A stretch of DNA of 64,000 nucleotides. Origin: Hymenobacter lapidiphilus (GTDB lineage Bacteria; Bacteroidota; Bacteroidia; Cytophagales; Hymenobacteraceae). This document shows, piece by piece, positions 1 to 8,048 of the stretch. The stretch is taken from assembly GCF_013377885.1 (NCBI RefSeq), contig NZ_JABKAU010000013.1, positions 53,751 to 117,750 on the forward strand, read 5' to 3'. The notes under the pieces are model-generated. The model did not search any database. It saw nothing but the letters and a program-made list of their open reading frames with translations, and had not been told where the DNA came from. How positions within the stretch are numbered: the stretch's first letter is position 1; each line of letters begins with the position of its first letter. The translations under genes and the position numbers were made by a program.

Positions 1-1036
1 TGGCGTCGGGTACGCTCGGCTCGTCTACCATCACGGCCTGGAAACGACGCTCCAGGGCCTTATCCTTCTCAATATACTTCTGGTATTCCTTGAGCGTGGT
101 GGCCCCGATGGCGTGCAACTCGCCCCGCGCCAAAGCGGGTTTCAGCAGGTTAGCCGCATCCATGGCCGACTCGCCACCCGCGCCGGCCCCAATCAGGGTA
201 TGAATCTCGTCGATGAAGAGGATAATCTGCCCCTCGGCGTCGGTTACCTCCTTGATAACGGCCTTGAGGCGCTCCTCGAACTCGCCCTTGTACTTGGCCC
301 CCGCAATCAGCAAACCCAAATCGAGCGACATCACGAGCTTGTCGGCCAGGTTTTCGGGCACGTCGCCGGCCACGATGCGTTGGGCCAGGCCCTCCACGAT
401 GGCCGTTTTGCCCACGCCGGGCTCGCCCAGCAGCACGGGGTTGTTCTTGGTGCGGCGGCTCAGTATCTGGAGCACCCGCCGGATTTCCTCGTCGCGGCCA
501 ATCACGGGGTCCATCTTGCCGGAGCGGGCCCGCTCGTTGAGGTTGATGGCGTAGCGGTTGAGGCTCTGGTACTGGTCTTCGGCCGACTGGCTGGTGACCT
601 TGCGGCCCCCGCGCAGCTCCTTGATGGCGGCTTTCAGGTCCTTCTCGTTGAAGCCGGCGTCCTTCATCAGCGTGGCGGTGCTGTCCTTGCCGCCGAGCAG
701 CCCCAGCAGCAAGTGCTCCACCGACACGTACTCGTCGCCGAACTCCTTGAGGTAACCCGTAGCGCGCTGCAACGCCGAATTGGCGTCGTTGGCCAGGTAG
801 GGCGAGCCGCCGCTTACTTTGGGGTAGGCCGCCACGATGTCATCGAGCCGGGGCGTGAGGATGTTGAGGTTCACGCCCAGCTTCTTGGCCAGAAACGACA
901 GCACGTTCTCGTCGCTCTGGAACAGGCCCTTGAGCAGGTGCCCGGTTTCGATGGCCTGTTGCTGGTTACCGCCAGCCAGCTCCGTGGCCTTCTGCACGGC
1001 CTCCTGGGCCTTAATGGTATAGTTATTAAAGTTCAT
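1..1036 (-). CDS. clpB: ATP-dependent chaperone ClpB, N-terminal part (runs off window)
   Basis: The reverse strand from ATG at 1036 reads without a stop to the window edge, giving about 345 residues that begin [14 protein letters not shown]. The order is a ClpN double repeat (about residues 1-145) and the first AAA+ module, with Walker A GEPGVGKT near residue 205, Walker B FIDEIH near 272 and the sensor GATT near 315. ClpB is a cytosolic hexameric disaggregase that works with DnaK to resolubilise heat-aggregated protein. The middle coiled coil and second AAA+ ring lie outside the window. A palindromic motif about 125 bases upstream (1161-1174) resembles two motifs upstream of hsp20. Identification is secure. 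Confidence 0.97.
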   Translation of the reverse strand, partial: MNFNNYTIKAQEAVQKATELAGGNQQQAIETGHLLKGLFQSDENVLSFLAKKLGVNLNILTPRLDDIVAAYPKVSGGSPYLANDANSALQRATGYLKEFGDEYVSVEHLLLGLLGGKDSTATLMKDAGFNEKDLKAAIKELRGGRKVTSQSAEDQYQSLNRYAINLNERARSGKMDPVIGRDEEIRRVLQILSRRTKNNPVLLGEPGVGKTAIVEGLAQRIVAGDVPENLADKLVMSLDLGLLIAGAKYKGEFEERLKAVIKEVTDAEGQIILFIDEIHTLIGAGAGGESAMDAANLLKPALARGELHAIGATTLKEYQKYIEKDKALERRFQAVMVDEPSVPDA

Positions 1037-1160
1037 GGCTAGTCGTCGTTAGGTGAGAACTTCAGTGTGTGAGAAGTTCTACGAACGGACTAGCAAACGG
1101 GGTGCGAGAGGTGTGGGGCTGACGTTTTGGCGGAAGTAAAATCAATCAAAGTCTTTAAAT

Positions 1161-1174
1161 CGCCAATTTGGCAG
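1161..1174 (-). promoter_or_regulatory. Candidate chaperone regulatory motif upstream of clpB
   Basis: Read in the clpB direction, this is CTGCCAAATTGGCG, which fits TGyCA-N3-TGGCr. Two copies of the same pattern lie upstream of hsp20 (40364, 40450). It is nearly palindromic and sits about 125 bases before the clpB start. A role in heat-shock control is inferred only from its placement. Confidence 0.4.
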
Positions 1175-1223
1175 CTAGCGTAATGAATGTCGAGTATTAA
1201 CTTGCAAGTCAAATACTCTTAGA

Positions 1224-2377
1224 ATGAATGACATCGTAAAAGTGCTTCAAGATTTCCTATATGAAATCCAAAATCAATCAACAAATTTTGATGTATTACC
1301 ACTTATGTGGAATAAGACACGTCTCTATTTAGATAAATTTTCGGATGGCAAGAATTCTAAACAATTAGAATCAATACCACAAATAGTTGACGATTACATT
1401 GATCTTAATAAAGCATATAACTCCTTGGGTGCTATAATTGAAACATTAATTGAGGAAATAAAAATTGGAAGTGAATATAAAGTTTTGAGTCAAGATCAGT
1501 ATAAGGAATTAAAAAAAGCGAGGAATTCATTGAGTCACTTACTCGAAGATATAATCAATCTGCTGCAGAAATTGAGTCGCAAAAGAAATCAAATTTTCAA
1601 TTAACATCAACTGTTAGTAGTTTAGGTAAAGATGTAGAGCATTTAACACAAATTATAAAAGAACGTGACAAAGAAATATTAGGTATAAAAACTAATTTCG
1701 ATGAAGTTAAACAGCAGCTGGAAGGAGAAAAATTAAATTCATCATTTAAAGCAAAAGATTTCCAAGAAGGTATTGTCGCAGAAAGAGCAATATCAAACGA
1801 CTTGAGAAACGAGTTATCTAAACTCAAAGAACAAACTCAAAAGAGTGAGATAATAAAAAATAGCGCTAAATTCAAAGCACAAGGTGAAAGCAGCAAAGAA
1901 AATGCAAGAAAGTGGGTTATTGCTATTATTAGTGCAATATCATTATTCGTAGGTGTTCTGCTTTGGGGATTATCATCTAATGAAGAATTGTTCAATATAG
2001 CTGCTAATATTTTAGAAAAATCTAAAGGTCTTAATGCAGAATTCATCAATAAACTTATACTAATTGAGGTGGCTAAGAAAATAGGAACAAAGACTTTGAT
2101 ATATTCTATGTTCATTTATTTTATAACGTTTCTAGTTAAAAACTATAATGCTCAAATGCATAACTATATTGTGAATTCACATAAATCTAATGCGCTTAGT
2201 TCAACTGTAGATTTAATTGGAACTGCAAGAGAGAATGAAGGGAATGATAAAATAATTTTGCAGGCTACTCAAGCAATATTTGCTACACATAAAAGTGGGT
2301 ATCAAGGAGTGGAAAATGAACCTAATAGTCCTAATCTTATAACTAATGTTATAGATTCATTCAGCTCTAAAAAATAA
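1224..2377 (+). CDS. Coiled-coil protein with two C-terminal TM segments; frame broken at an A7 run
   Basis: Two open frames belong together. The first runs from ATG 1224 to a stop at 1604. The second is open from 1505 to the stop at 2377, in the -1 frame. Joining them at the A7 run 1511-1517 gives one 384-residue protein: a helical N-terminus, a long charged coiled coil (about residues 95-225), TM1 near 231-250, TM2 near 291-306, and a C-terminal cytoplasmic tail containing NSHKSNAL and LQATQAIFATHKSGY. From memory, this 2TM tail recurs in uncharacterised accessory proteins of many bacteria; no function is assigned. The gene is strikingly AT-rich compared with all its neighbours, suggesting horizontal transfer. 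The break could be a real lesion, a sequencing error (A8 would restore the frame) or -1 slippage. Confidence 0.7.
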
Positions 2378-2531
2378 GTATATATATAATAATATATAAA
2401 TTGTTTTTTATAGTTAAATGATATAAATAACTGCGAAAATATTTTACAATATTATGATATGAAAACGCCTGTTTATTCAAGTGGCGAGGGCAGTGGCCGG
2501 GGTGGCGACCAGAGGCCGGTTGATTGGGCGG

Positions 2532-2933
2532 TCAGGCCACCAACTCGCCGCGCTCTTGCAGCCAGTCGAATATAAGTTGGTCGACGGCCGATACCTGGGG
2601 GCGGTGGCGGTAGGTGAGCCAGACTACCTCCTCGATTTCGGCGGCGGGCTGCAGCGTGCCGGTGTAGGTGGCGGCGTAGAGCGTCATCTGTACCAGCACG
2701 TCGGGGGCGTGGCCGTGGGCGGGGGCCGTGAACACGCCGCGCGGCTGCAGGCTGGCCGGGTCCAGGGCCACGGTCAGCTCCTCGCGGATTTCGCGGAGGA
2801 GCGTCTGGGCATCGGTTTCGCCGGGTTCGCGCTTGCCGCCGGGCAGGTAGTAGCGGTCTTTGCCCCGGCTACGGGTGCTCAGTATGCGCCCCTCATGCAG
2901 GTGGAGCCAGGCGATTTTGTCAATCAGCGGCAT
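2532..2933 (-). CDS. NUDIX hydrolase
   Basis: 133 residues. A full Nudix box lies at residues 33-55: GGKREPGETDAQ, then LLREIREEL, matching Gx5Ex7REUxEExGU except for Thr at the last Gly. Such enzymes hydrolyse a nucleoside diphosphate linked to another group, using Mg held by the REUxEE glutamates. Short stand-alone members often clean up oxidised or alarmone nucleotides, but the substrate cannot be read from this sequence. The start at 2933 is the first ATG before the conserved beta strand. The 37-residue membrane protein lies immediately upstream on the same strand, with 9 bases between the two genes, so co-transcription is likely. Confidence 0.88.
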   Translation of the reverse strand: MPLIDKIAWLHLHEGRILSTRSRGKDRYYLPGGKREPGETDAQTLLREIREELTVALDPASLQPRGVFTAPAHGHAPDVLVQMTLYAATYTGTLQPAAEIEEVVWLTYRHRPQVSAVDQLIFDWLQERGELVA

Positions 2934-2942
2934 GGGGGCGGG

Positions 2943-3056
2943 TTATTGGCACCGCACCACGAAGTACGCGGCAACGGCCACCAGTGCCACCGAGCCGAAA
3001 CGCAGCGCCAGAAACACCCAGGCGGGCAGTTCAGGTTTTTTGGGAGGGTAGGGCAT
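2943..3056 (-). CDS. Small single-pass membrane protein (37 aa)
   Basis: ATG at 3056 gives MPYPPKKPELPAWVFLALRF and a hydrophobic helix (about residues 13-34), ending in a Cys-Gln. A longer in-frame extension upstream reads through the inverted repeat at 3100-3219 and is proline/arginine-rich junk, so the internal ATG is preferred. The Pro/Lys N-terminus followed by one TM helix resembles small uncharacterised proteins annotated in Hymenobacter-type genomes. Function is unknown. It lies 9 bases before the NUDIX gene on the same strand. Confidence 0.55.
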   Translation of the reverse strand: MPYPPKKPELPAWVFLALRFGSVALVAVAAYFVVRCQ

Positions 3057-3099
3057 GGGGGTAGGGGAGGGGTGGGGAACTGATGTTACGTGGTTGTTG

Positions 3100-3219
3100 C
3101 ACGCTGTAGGGGCGGGGCTTGTCCCCGCCCGCCGTTGAACGATGGTCGTTGAAACGGTGCGAACGGCGGGCGGGGACAACCGCAGGACAGCGAAGCTAAG
3201 CCCCGCCCCTACAGCGTGC
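3100..3219. repeat. Inverted repeat family A, copy 1
   Basis: Left arm 3100-3136 contains GTAGGGGCGGGGCTTGTCC. The right arm 3163-3219 is its complement, with an extra 20-base block at 3179-3198. The outermost bases (CACGCTG / CAGCGTG) are specific to this copy and still pair. It lies between two reverse-strand genes. Confidence 0.9.
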
Positions 3220-3259
3220 GATAGAAGGTGTTACTTGTCAGCATGACGGCCTTTCTGGC

Positions 3260-4213
3260 TTATACCGCCGCCGCTGCGGGCATGGTTTGTAGCAGCCACT
3301 GGTAGAGCCGGTCCACGTCGGCTTTGCGGAAGAGCTCGGTGCCGGGGTTCATGGTGGCGGCCGTGCCGCAGGCCACGCCCAGGCGGGCAGTTTCGCGCAG
3401 ATTGCGGCCCTCGCTCAGGCCGTGCACGAGGCCGGCCACCATGCTGTCGCCGGCACCCACGGTGCTGCGCTTTTTCACGGAGGGCGCGGGCACGTAGTCG
3501 GCGCCCGCGGCCGATACGATGCAGGCACCCTGCGGCCCCATCGACACGACGACGATTTCGCACTTGCCCTCGGTTACCAGCTGGCCGGCAGCCCCGGCTA
3601 CGGCCTGGCTGTCGAGCTCCTCTACGCCCACCATTTTGCTTAGCTCACCCACGTTGGGCTTGGCCAGGTACACGCCCGCGTCGAGTAGCGCCAGCAGGGC
3701 CGGGCCCGAGGTGTCGGCCACCACTTTCACGCCCAGTTCGCGGGCGGCGTGGGCAATGCGGACCAGCAGCTCGGGCTCGACGCCGGGCGGCAGGCTGCCG
3801 CTGATGACCAAAAACTCGGGCGGCTCGGGAAACTCCTGCAGCGCCTGTAGCATCTGCTGCTGCTCCTCGGGCCGGAGCGGCGTGCCGGGCATGCCGAAGC
3901 GGTACTGCTGGCTGGTGGAGGCATCGACCACGATGAAGTTCTCGCGCGTCCAGCCCTCTACCTCAATGGGCCGCTGCTCGATGTGCTCCTCGCTCAGCAG
4001 CTGGCGCAGCAACTGGCCGCTGGGGCCGCCCACCGGAAACACGGCCACCGAGTCGGAGCCCAGCCGCCGTAGCGCCCGGCTCACGTTGATGCCGCCCCCG
4101 CCGGGCTCGAACTTAGGCGCTTCGCAGCGCAGCTTGTGGTCGGGGATGATGTGGTCGGCGGTGGTGCTTTTGTCAACGGTAGGGTTGAGCGTGAGCGTGA
4201 CGATGCGAGGCAT
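3260..4213 (-). CDS. pfkB: 6-phosphofructokinase II, PfkB family
   Basis: 317 residues in the ribokinase/PfkB fold. Hallmarks: LTLNPTVDKS at the N-terminus, KFEPGGGGINVSRAL (about 34-48, sugar-phosphate site), WTRENF, VISGSLPPGV, the KPN motif and STVGAGDSMVAG near residue 250, which holds the catalytic Asp. It resembles E. coli PfkB along its length (for example KLRCEAP-FEPGGGGINV), which favours fructose-6-phosphate over fructose-1-phosphate or tagatose-6-phosphate, though these cannot be fully separated by eye. It is a cytosolic glycolytic kinase. The start at 4213 (MPRIVTLTLNP) matches the family. No operon partner is visible; inverted repeats flank it on both sides. Confidence 0.9.
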   Translation of the reverse strand: MPRIVTLTLNPTVDKSTTADHIIPDHKLRCEAPKFEPGGGGINVSRALRRLGSDSVAVFPVGGPSGQLLRQLLSEEHIEQRPIEVEGWTRENFIVVDASTSQQYRFGMPGTPLRPEEQQQMLQALQEFPEPPEFLVISGSLPPGVEPELLVRIAHAARELGVKVVADTSGPALLALLDAGVYLAKPNVGELSKMVGVEELDSQAVAGAAGQLVTEGKCEIVVVSMGPQGACIVSAAGADYVPAPSVKKRSTVGAGDSMVAGLVHGLSEGRNLRETARLGVACGTAATMNPGTELFRKADVDRLYQWLLQTMPAAAAV

Positions 4214-4239
4214 AAGCGAAGGAATGAAAGAAAATGAAG

Positions 4240-4456
4240 AACGACGTAGGGGCGGGGCTTAGCTTCGCTGTCCTGCGGTTGTCCCCGCCCGCCGTTGAAT
4301 GACTACCGTTGGAGCGGTGCGAACGACGTAGGGGCGGGGCTTGTCCCCGCCCGCCGTTGAACAACCACCGTTGAACGATTACTATTGAAGTGGCACGACG
4401 TAGGGGCGGGGACAACCGCAGGACAGCGAAGCTAAGCCCCGCCCCTACGTCGTGCT
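4240..4456. repeat. Inverted repeat family A, composite copy 2
   Basis: Three arms follow one another: a left arm with a 20-base insert (4240-4296), a plain left arm (4321-4360) and a right arm with the complementary 20-base insert (4393-4456). The last unit has its own matching ends (GCACGACGTAGGGG / CCCCTACGTCGTGC). It fills most of the 360-base divergent gap between pfkB and the esterase. The rest of the gap (4457-4575) shows nothing I recognise. Confidence 0.88.
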
Positions 4457-4575
4457 TGAAATGCGTAACTCGTACCAACGGCTAAACATAGCACGGGTTT
4501 TCGCGTCTAGCATAGAGCCACCACGTTGGCCACCCCCAAACGGCGGCGGTATCATCCCTTTTCCCTCCTATCCTT

Positions 4576-5760
4576 ATGATGCTGATGCGTCCACTACTCC
4601 TCCTAACGGGCCTGCTGCTGACCCTCGCGCCCCGGGCCCAGGCCCAACGAACCATTACCGGCTCTATCCGCTTCGAGGGCACCGTGCGCGACTACCGCCT
4701 CTACGTGCCCAGGACCTACGATGGTACCAAACCTGTGCCGCTGCTACTCAACCTGCACGGTTTCGGCTCCAACAACGTGGAGCAGGAGCAGTACGGCGAC
4801 TTTCGCGCCATTGCCGATACGGCTAACTTTCTCGTTGTGCATCCCAACGGTACGGTTGGCCCCAACAACCAGCGCTTCTGGAACACCTTTCTGCCCTACG
4901 CCGCCGGCGGCCCCGACGATGTGGGTTTTCTGAGCGCCCTCATCGACTCGATTAGCGACAAATACCGCGTTAATCCGCAGCGCCTGTACAGCACCGGCAT
5001 GAGCAACGGCGGCTTTATGAGCTACGAGCTGGCCTGCCGGCTCAACAGCCGCATTGCCGCCATTGCTTCGGTTACGGGCAGCATGATAGCCAGCCACCTT
5101 GATGCTTGCACCCCCGTACGGGCCGTACCCGTTCTGGAAATCCACGGCACCGCCGACGGCACCGTACCCTACGAGGGCAACGGCCTGTTCGTGCCCATTC
5201 CGGAGCTGGTGGCGGCTTGGGCCCGGCGCAACGGCTGCAACCCCACGCCCGTCATCACCCAGGTGCCCAACACCAACACCACCGACGGCAGCACGGCCGA
5301 GCGGCAGGTGTTCAGCGGCGGCCGCAATGGCAGCGTAGTCGAGCACTACCGTATTATCGGGGGCGGCCACACCTGGCCCGGCGCGCCCGTCAACATCGGC
5401 GTAACCAATCGGGATATCGACGCCAGCAAGGTGGCTTGGCAGTTTCTGCGCCGCTACCAGCTCAGTGGGCTGGTAACGTCCACGACAGCGGTGGCGGCCC
5501 GTACCAATTCGGCCGAGCTGCTGCTGGCTCCCAATCCGGCGCGCAGTCAGGTAAGCGTCCGCTCGACGCTGGGGCCGCTGGAGGTTGGTCAGATGCGCGT
5601 TTCCGACGCGGCGGGGCGCACAATACCCGCCAGCTTCCGGCGCGGCCCCAACGGTGAGTTGTTGCTTTCCACCGCTGGTTGGGCCGCCGGCAGCTACTGG
5701 CTGCAGGCCGAAGTAAAAGGTCGCACCCTGTACCAGCAGCTGCTGAAAACGGCAGAGTAA
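4576..5760 (+). CDS. Secreted PHB-depolymerase/feruloyl-esterase family hydrolase with T9SS sorting tail
   Basis: 394 residues. A signal peptide (MMLMRPLLLLTGLLLTLAPRA) precedes an LpqC-type alpha/beta hydrolase (about 25-300). The nucleophile is Ser143 in GMSNGG, the acid Asp194 in HGTADGTVPY and the base His265 in GGGHTWPG. A loop carries LNLHGFGSNN, the oxyanion region. Residues from about 313 (LLLAPNPARSQV) to the end form a type A C-terminal domain for type IX secretion, so the enzyme is probably exported across the outer membrane and released or anchored. The substrate may be a polyester or a feruloylated polysaccharide; the family cannot be split further here. Confidence 0.9.
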   Translation: MMLMRPLLLLTGLLLTLAPRAQAQRTITGSIRFEGTVRDYRLYVPRTYDGTKPVPLLLNLHGFGSNNVEQEQYGDFRAIADTANFLVVHPNGTVGPNNQRFWNTFLPYAAGGPDDVGFLSALIDSISDKYRVNPQRLYSTGMSNGGFMSYELACRLNSRIAAIASVTGSMIASHLDACTPVRAVPVLEIHGTADGTVPYEGNGLFVPIPELVAAWARRNGCNPTPVITQVPNTNTTDGSTAERQVFSGGRNGSVVEHYRIIGGGHTWPGAPVNIGVTNRDIDASKVAWQFLRRYQLSGLVTSTTAVAARTNSAELLLAPNPARSQVSVRSTLGPLEVGQMRVSDAAGRTIPASFRRGPNGELLLSTAGWAAGSYWLQAEVKGRTLYQQLLKTAE

Positions 5761-5790
5761 AGCCGGGTACCGGTGACTGGGATGGCATCA

Positions 5791-5892
5791 GAACGTCATA
5801 CTGAGCTTGCCGAAGCATCTCTCCCGCTTTGTTGGACTACTATTGCAACGAAGCGGGAGAGATGCTTCGGCAAGCTCAGCATGACGTTCTTT
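5791..5892. repeat. Inverted repeat family C, copy 1
   Basis: The left arm GAACGTCATACTGAGCTTGC with CGAAGCATCTCTCCCGC is mirrored by the right arm ending ATGACGTTC, with a short loop. It lies between two forward genes. Confidence 0.85.
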
Positions 5893-5976
5893 GTAGCAGT
5901 AAAAGAGGATTATCGGAGCCTTGCGCCAGCTAGGGCCCCGTCCGCAACTTTCTGACTATTCCCTTCCCAATTACTT

Positions 5977-6762
5977 ATGCCCGACTTGTCCCTGCGTACC
6001 GTGGAGGTGACGCGCTATGTGATTCCGCTGCGTGAAGGCGGCTCGCTGCCCGCGCTGGTAGAAGCCGACGATAATTTCATGTACGTGCTCAAGTTTCGGG
6101 GAGCGGGGCAGGGGCTGAAGGCGCTGATTGCCGAGCTGGTGGTGGGCGAGCTGGCCCGGCAGCTGGGGTTGCGCATGCCCGAGTTGGTATTTGTCGAACT
6201 GAACGAAGCCTTTGGCCGCACCGAGCCTGACGAGGAAATTCAGGATTTGCTGCGCTTCAGCACCGGCCTCAACCTGGGCTTGCACTTTCTGGCCGGCGCC
6301 GGTACCTTCGACCCGCTGCTGCTCGATGTGGAGGCCCGGCTGGCCTCGCTCATTGTGTGGCTCGACTGCCTGACGCTGAACGTGGACCGTACTGCCCGCA
6401 ACACCAACCTGCTCATGTGGCACCGCGAGCTGTGGCTCATCGACCACGGCGCGGCCCTGTACGTGCACCATGCCGGCGCCGGCTGGGCGGCACCCAAGCC
6501 GCGCCCGTTTTCGCAGGTGAAAGACCACGTGCTGCTGCCCCAGGCCACCGAGCTGCCCTGGGCCGATGCCGAAGGCCGCGCCCGTCTCACGCCCGCCGTT
6601 ATCGGGGCCATTGTAGCCCTGGTGCCCGACGACTGGCTGCAGGAGCCCGACCTGAGCCCCGAGGAGCAGCGCGCCCAATACGTACAGTTCCTGACGGCCC
6701 GCCTGGCCGATTCTGCCACCTTCGTTGCCGAAGCTGAAGCCGCCCGCCATGCACTTGTTTGA
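5977..6762 (+). CDS. HipA-like kinase domain protein (HipA_2 type)
   Basis: 261 residues with a compact HipA/PI3K-like kinase core. Lys39 in YVLKF is the likely ATP-binding lysine. NVDRTARNTNLL (Asp137, Asn142/144) resembles the catalytic loop and LIDHGAAL (Asp156) the metal-binding Asp. The HipB-interacting N-terminal domain of canonical HipA is missing, and no HipB-type HTH gene is nearby. The next gene overlaps its end by 14 bases and encodes a DUF3037 protein, a pairing I recall as recurrent in bacteria. The target is unknown; tRNA synthetase phosphorylation by analogy with HipA is speculation. Confidence 0.82.
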   Translation: MPDLSLRTVEVTRYVIPLREGGSLPALVEADDNFMYVLKFRGAGQGLKALIAELVVGELARQLGLRMPELVFVELNEAFGRTEPDEEIQDLLRFSTGLNLGLHFLAGAGTFDPLLLDVEARLASLIVWLDCLTLNVDRTARNTNLLMWHRELWLIDHGAALYVHHAGAGWAAPKPRPFSQVKDHVLLPQATELPWADAEGRARLTPAVIGAIVALVPDDWLQEPDLSPEEQRAQYVQFLTARLADSATFVAEAEAARHALV

Positions 6763-7132
6763 GTATGCCGTGCTGCGGGTGGTGCCCCGCGTAGAGCGCG
6801 AAGAATTTATGAATGTGGGCGTGATTCTGTACTGCGCGTCGCAGGGTTTCCTCGAAACCCGCTGCCAGCTACCCGAGGCGCGCCTGCAGGCCTTTGCCGG
6901 CCCGACTCACGAACTCGATTTCGACGACCTGCGAGCCCGCCTGCGCGCTTTCGAGCGAATTTGCGCCGGCCGGCGCGAGGGCGGGCCCATCGGGCAATTC
7001 GCCGTGGCCTCGCGCTTCCGCTGGCTCACGGCCACCCGCAGTACCGTCGTCCAAACCTCGCCCGTACACCCCGGCCTCTGCCACGACCCAGCCGCCACGC
7101 TCGAACAGCTCTACCGGCAATTGGTGGGTTGA
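6749..7132 (+). CDS. DUF3037 protein, partner of HipA-like kinase
   Basis: 127 residues from ATG 6749 (MHLFEYAVLRVVPRVEREEF). An earlier in-frame ATG at 6725 would add eight residues inside the kinase gene and is less likely. The N-terminal pattern YAVLRVVPRVEREEFMNVGV and the phrase GGPIGQFAVASRFRWLTATRST are typical of DUF3037. The 14-base overlap with the kinase gene suggests translational coupling and joint function. No catalytic motif is visible, and its biochemical role is unknown. Confidence 0.85.
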   Translation: MHLFEYAVLRVVPRVEREEFMNVGVILYCASQGFLETRCQLPEARLQAFAGPTHELDFDDLRARLRAFERICAGRREGGPIGQFAVASRFRWLTATRSTVVQTSPVHPGLCHDPAATLEQLYRQLVG

Positions 7133-7140
7133 TTCTCCAC

Positions 7141-7206
7141 TCTCAAAAATGCCCCGTCCCCGCTGCTACCTACTATGGATAACGGCGGGGACGGGGCATT
7201 TTGAGA
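7141..7206. terminator. Hairpin terminator after DUF3037
   Basis: CTCAAAAATGCCCCGTCCCC pairs with GGGGACGGGGCATTTTGAG around a loop of roughly 20 bases. It sits just after the stop at 7132, between convergent genes. Confidence 0.75.
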
Positions 7207-7252
7207 ACAAACGCGTTCTATAGCTAACTCGAGTTGCGGGATACGGCTGTCG

Positions 7253-7377
7253 GCACGGTGTAGGGGCGGGGCTTGCCCCCGCCCGCCGTTGAACGGCACG
7301 AAAAAAAGGCAACCAGAGATACAAAAGTGCTTCGTTCTAGCGGCGGGCGGGGGCAAGCCCCGCCCCTACACCGTTCC
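7253..7377. repeat. Inverted repeat family A, copy 3
   Basis: The left arm ACGGTGTAGGGGCGGGGCTT is mirrored by the right arm ending CCCCTACACCGT. It lies between convergent genes, next to the terminator hairpin. Confidence 0.9.
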
Positions 7378-7404
7378 TGTATCCTACCCTGCAACCTGAG
7401 CTAG

Positions 7405-7968
7405 CTAGACCGAAGTTTGTGGGGCCAGCTGCTGGAGCATGCGTAGCAACAGCCCGTACAGCTCCCGTAGCTGTTCCGGCTCTATTACGGCCCGCTCCAG
7501 GTGGAAGCTGAGCAGCAGCGGCGCATCCGCCGCATCCGAGTCGGGGGCCAGCGTGAAACGGGCCGCCGGGTGGCGCAGCAGCGTCTGGTGCACGGCCGGG
7601 TCGGCCAGCAGCCGGCGCAGGGTGTTGGCGTCGTTGGTGGTGATAATGAACGTCTGGTCCAGCTCGGCATAGCCCAGCTCCACGTCCTCCAGGCCCAGCA
7701 GCTTGCCGATTTCGTGTACCCAGTCCTGCTCGTGCAGGGCGAAGCGCAGGGCCGACTGGCCGGGTACCACGGCCCGAAGAGTGGTCAGCTCGTAGCCGCC
7801 CTCGAAGCCGCCGCCCAAATCTATGTCCAGCTCCAGCCGCACGCGATAGGGTGGCTGGCAGAGGTCGGCGCGGTAATCGAACAAATCGGGCTGGCGGGCC
7901 ATATCGGCCGCTACCTGCGCCCAAAGGGCCGGCTCGGAGTCGGCGGTAAACGTGCGAACGGTTTCCAT
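7405..7968 (-). CDS. Uncharacterised cytosolic protein (187 aa)
   Basis: Starts METVRTFTADSEPALWAQVA and ends LLRMLQQLAPQTSV. There is no signal peptide, TM helix or catalytic motif that I recognise. It has an acidic N-terminal half, an RVRLELDIDLGGGFEGGYELT strand-rich section and an alternating hydrophobic/charged C-terminal half. It stands alone: the upstream gene on the same strand starts at 8744 but ends at 8049, 80 bases away. Codon use matches the GC-rich neighbours, supporting a real gene. I do not recognise the family. Confidence 0.7.
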   Translation of the reverse strand: METVRTFTADSEPALWAQVAADMARQPDLFDYRADLCQPPYRVRLELDIDLGGGFEGGYELTTLRAVVPGQSALRFALHEQDWVHEIGKLLGLEDVELGYAELDQTFIITTNDANTLRRLLADPAVHQTLLRHPAARFTLAPDSDAADAPLLLSFHLERAVIEPEQLRELYGLLLRMLQQLAPQTSV

Positions 7969-8048
7969 AAGCAGAAGTCAGGCAGAGAGTGGAAGAGGCC
8001 CGTTCTTCCTACTCCGGAGCCAGCGCAAGGGTTGTGCCCGGCCGCTGG

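Noticed and set aside
3100..3219. CRISPR-like array in the repeated GC-rich intergenic elements
   Set aside because: Copies are single inverted repeats scattered far apart, with no regular spacers or cas genes.
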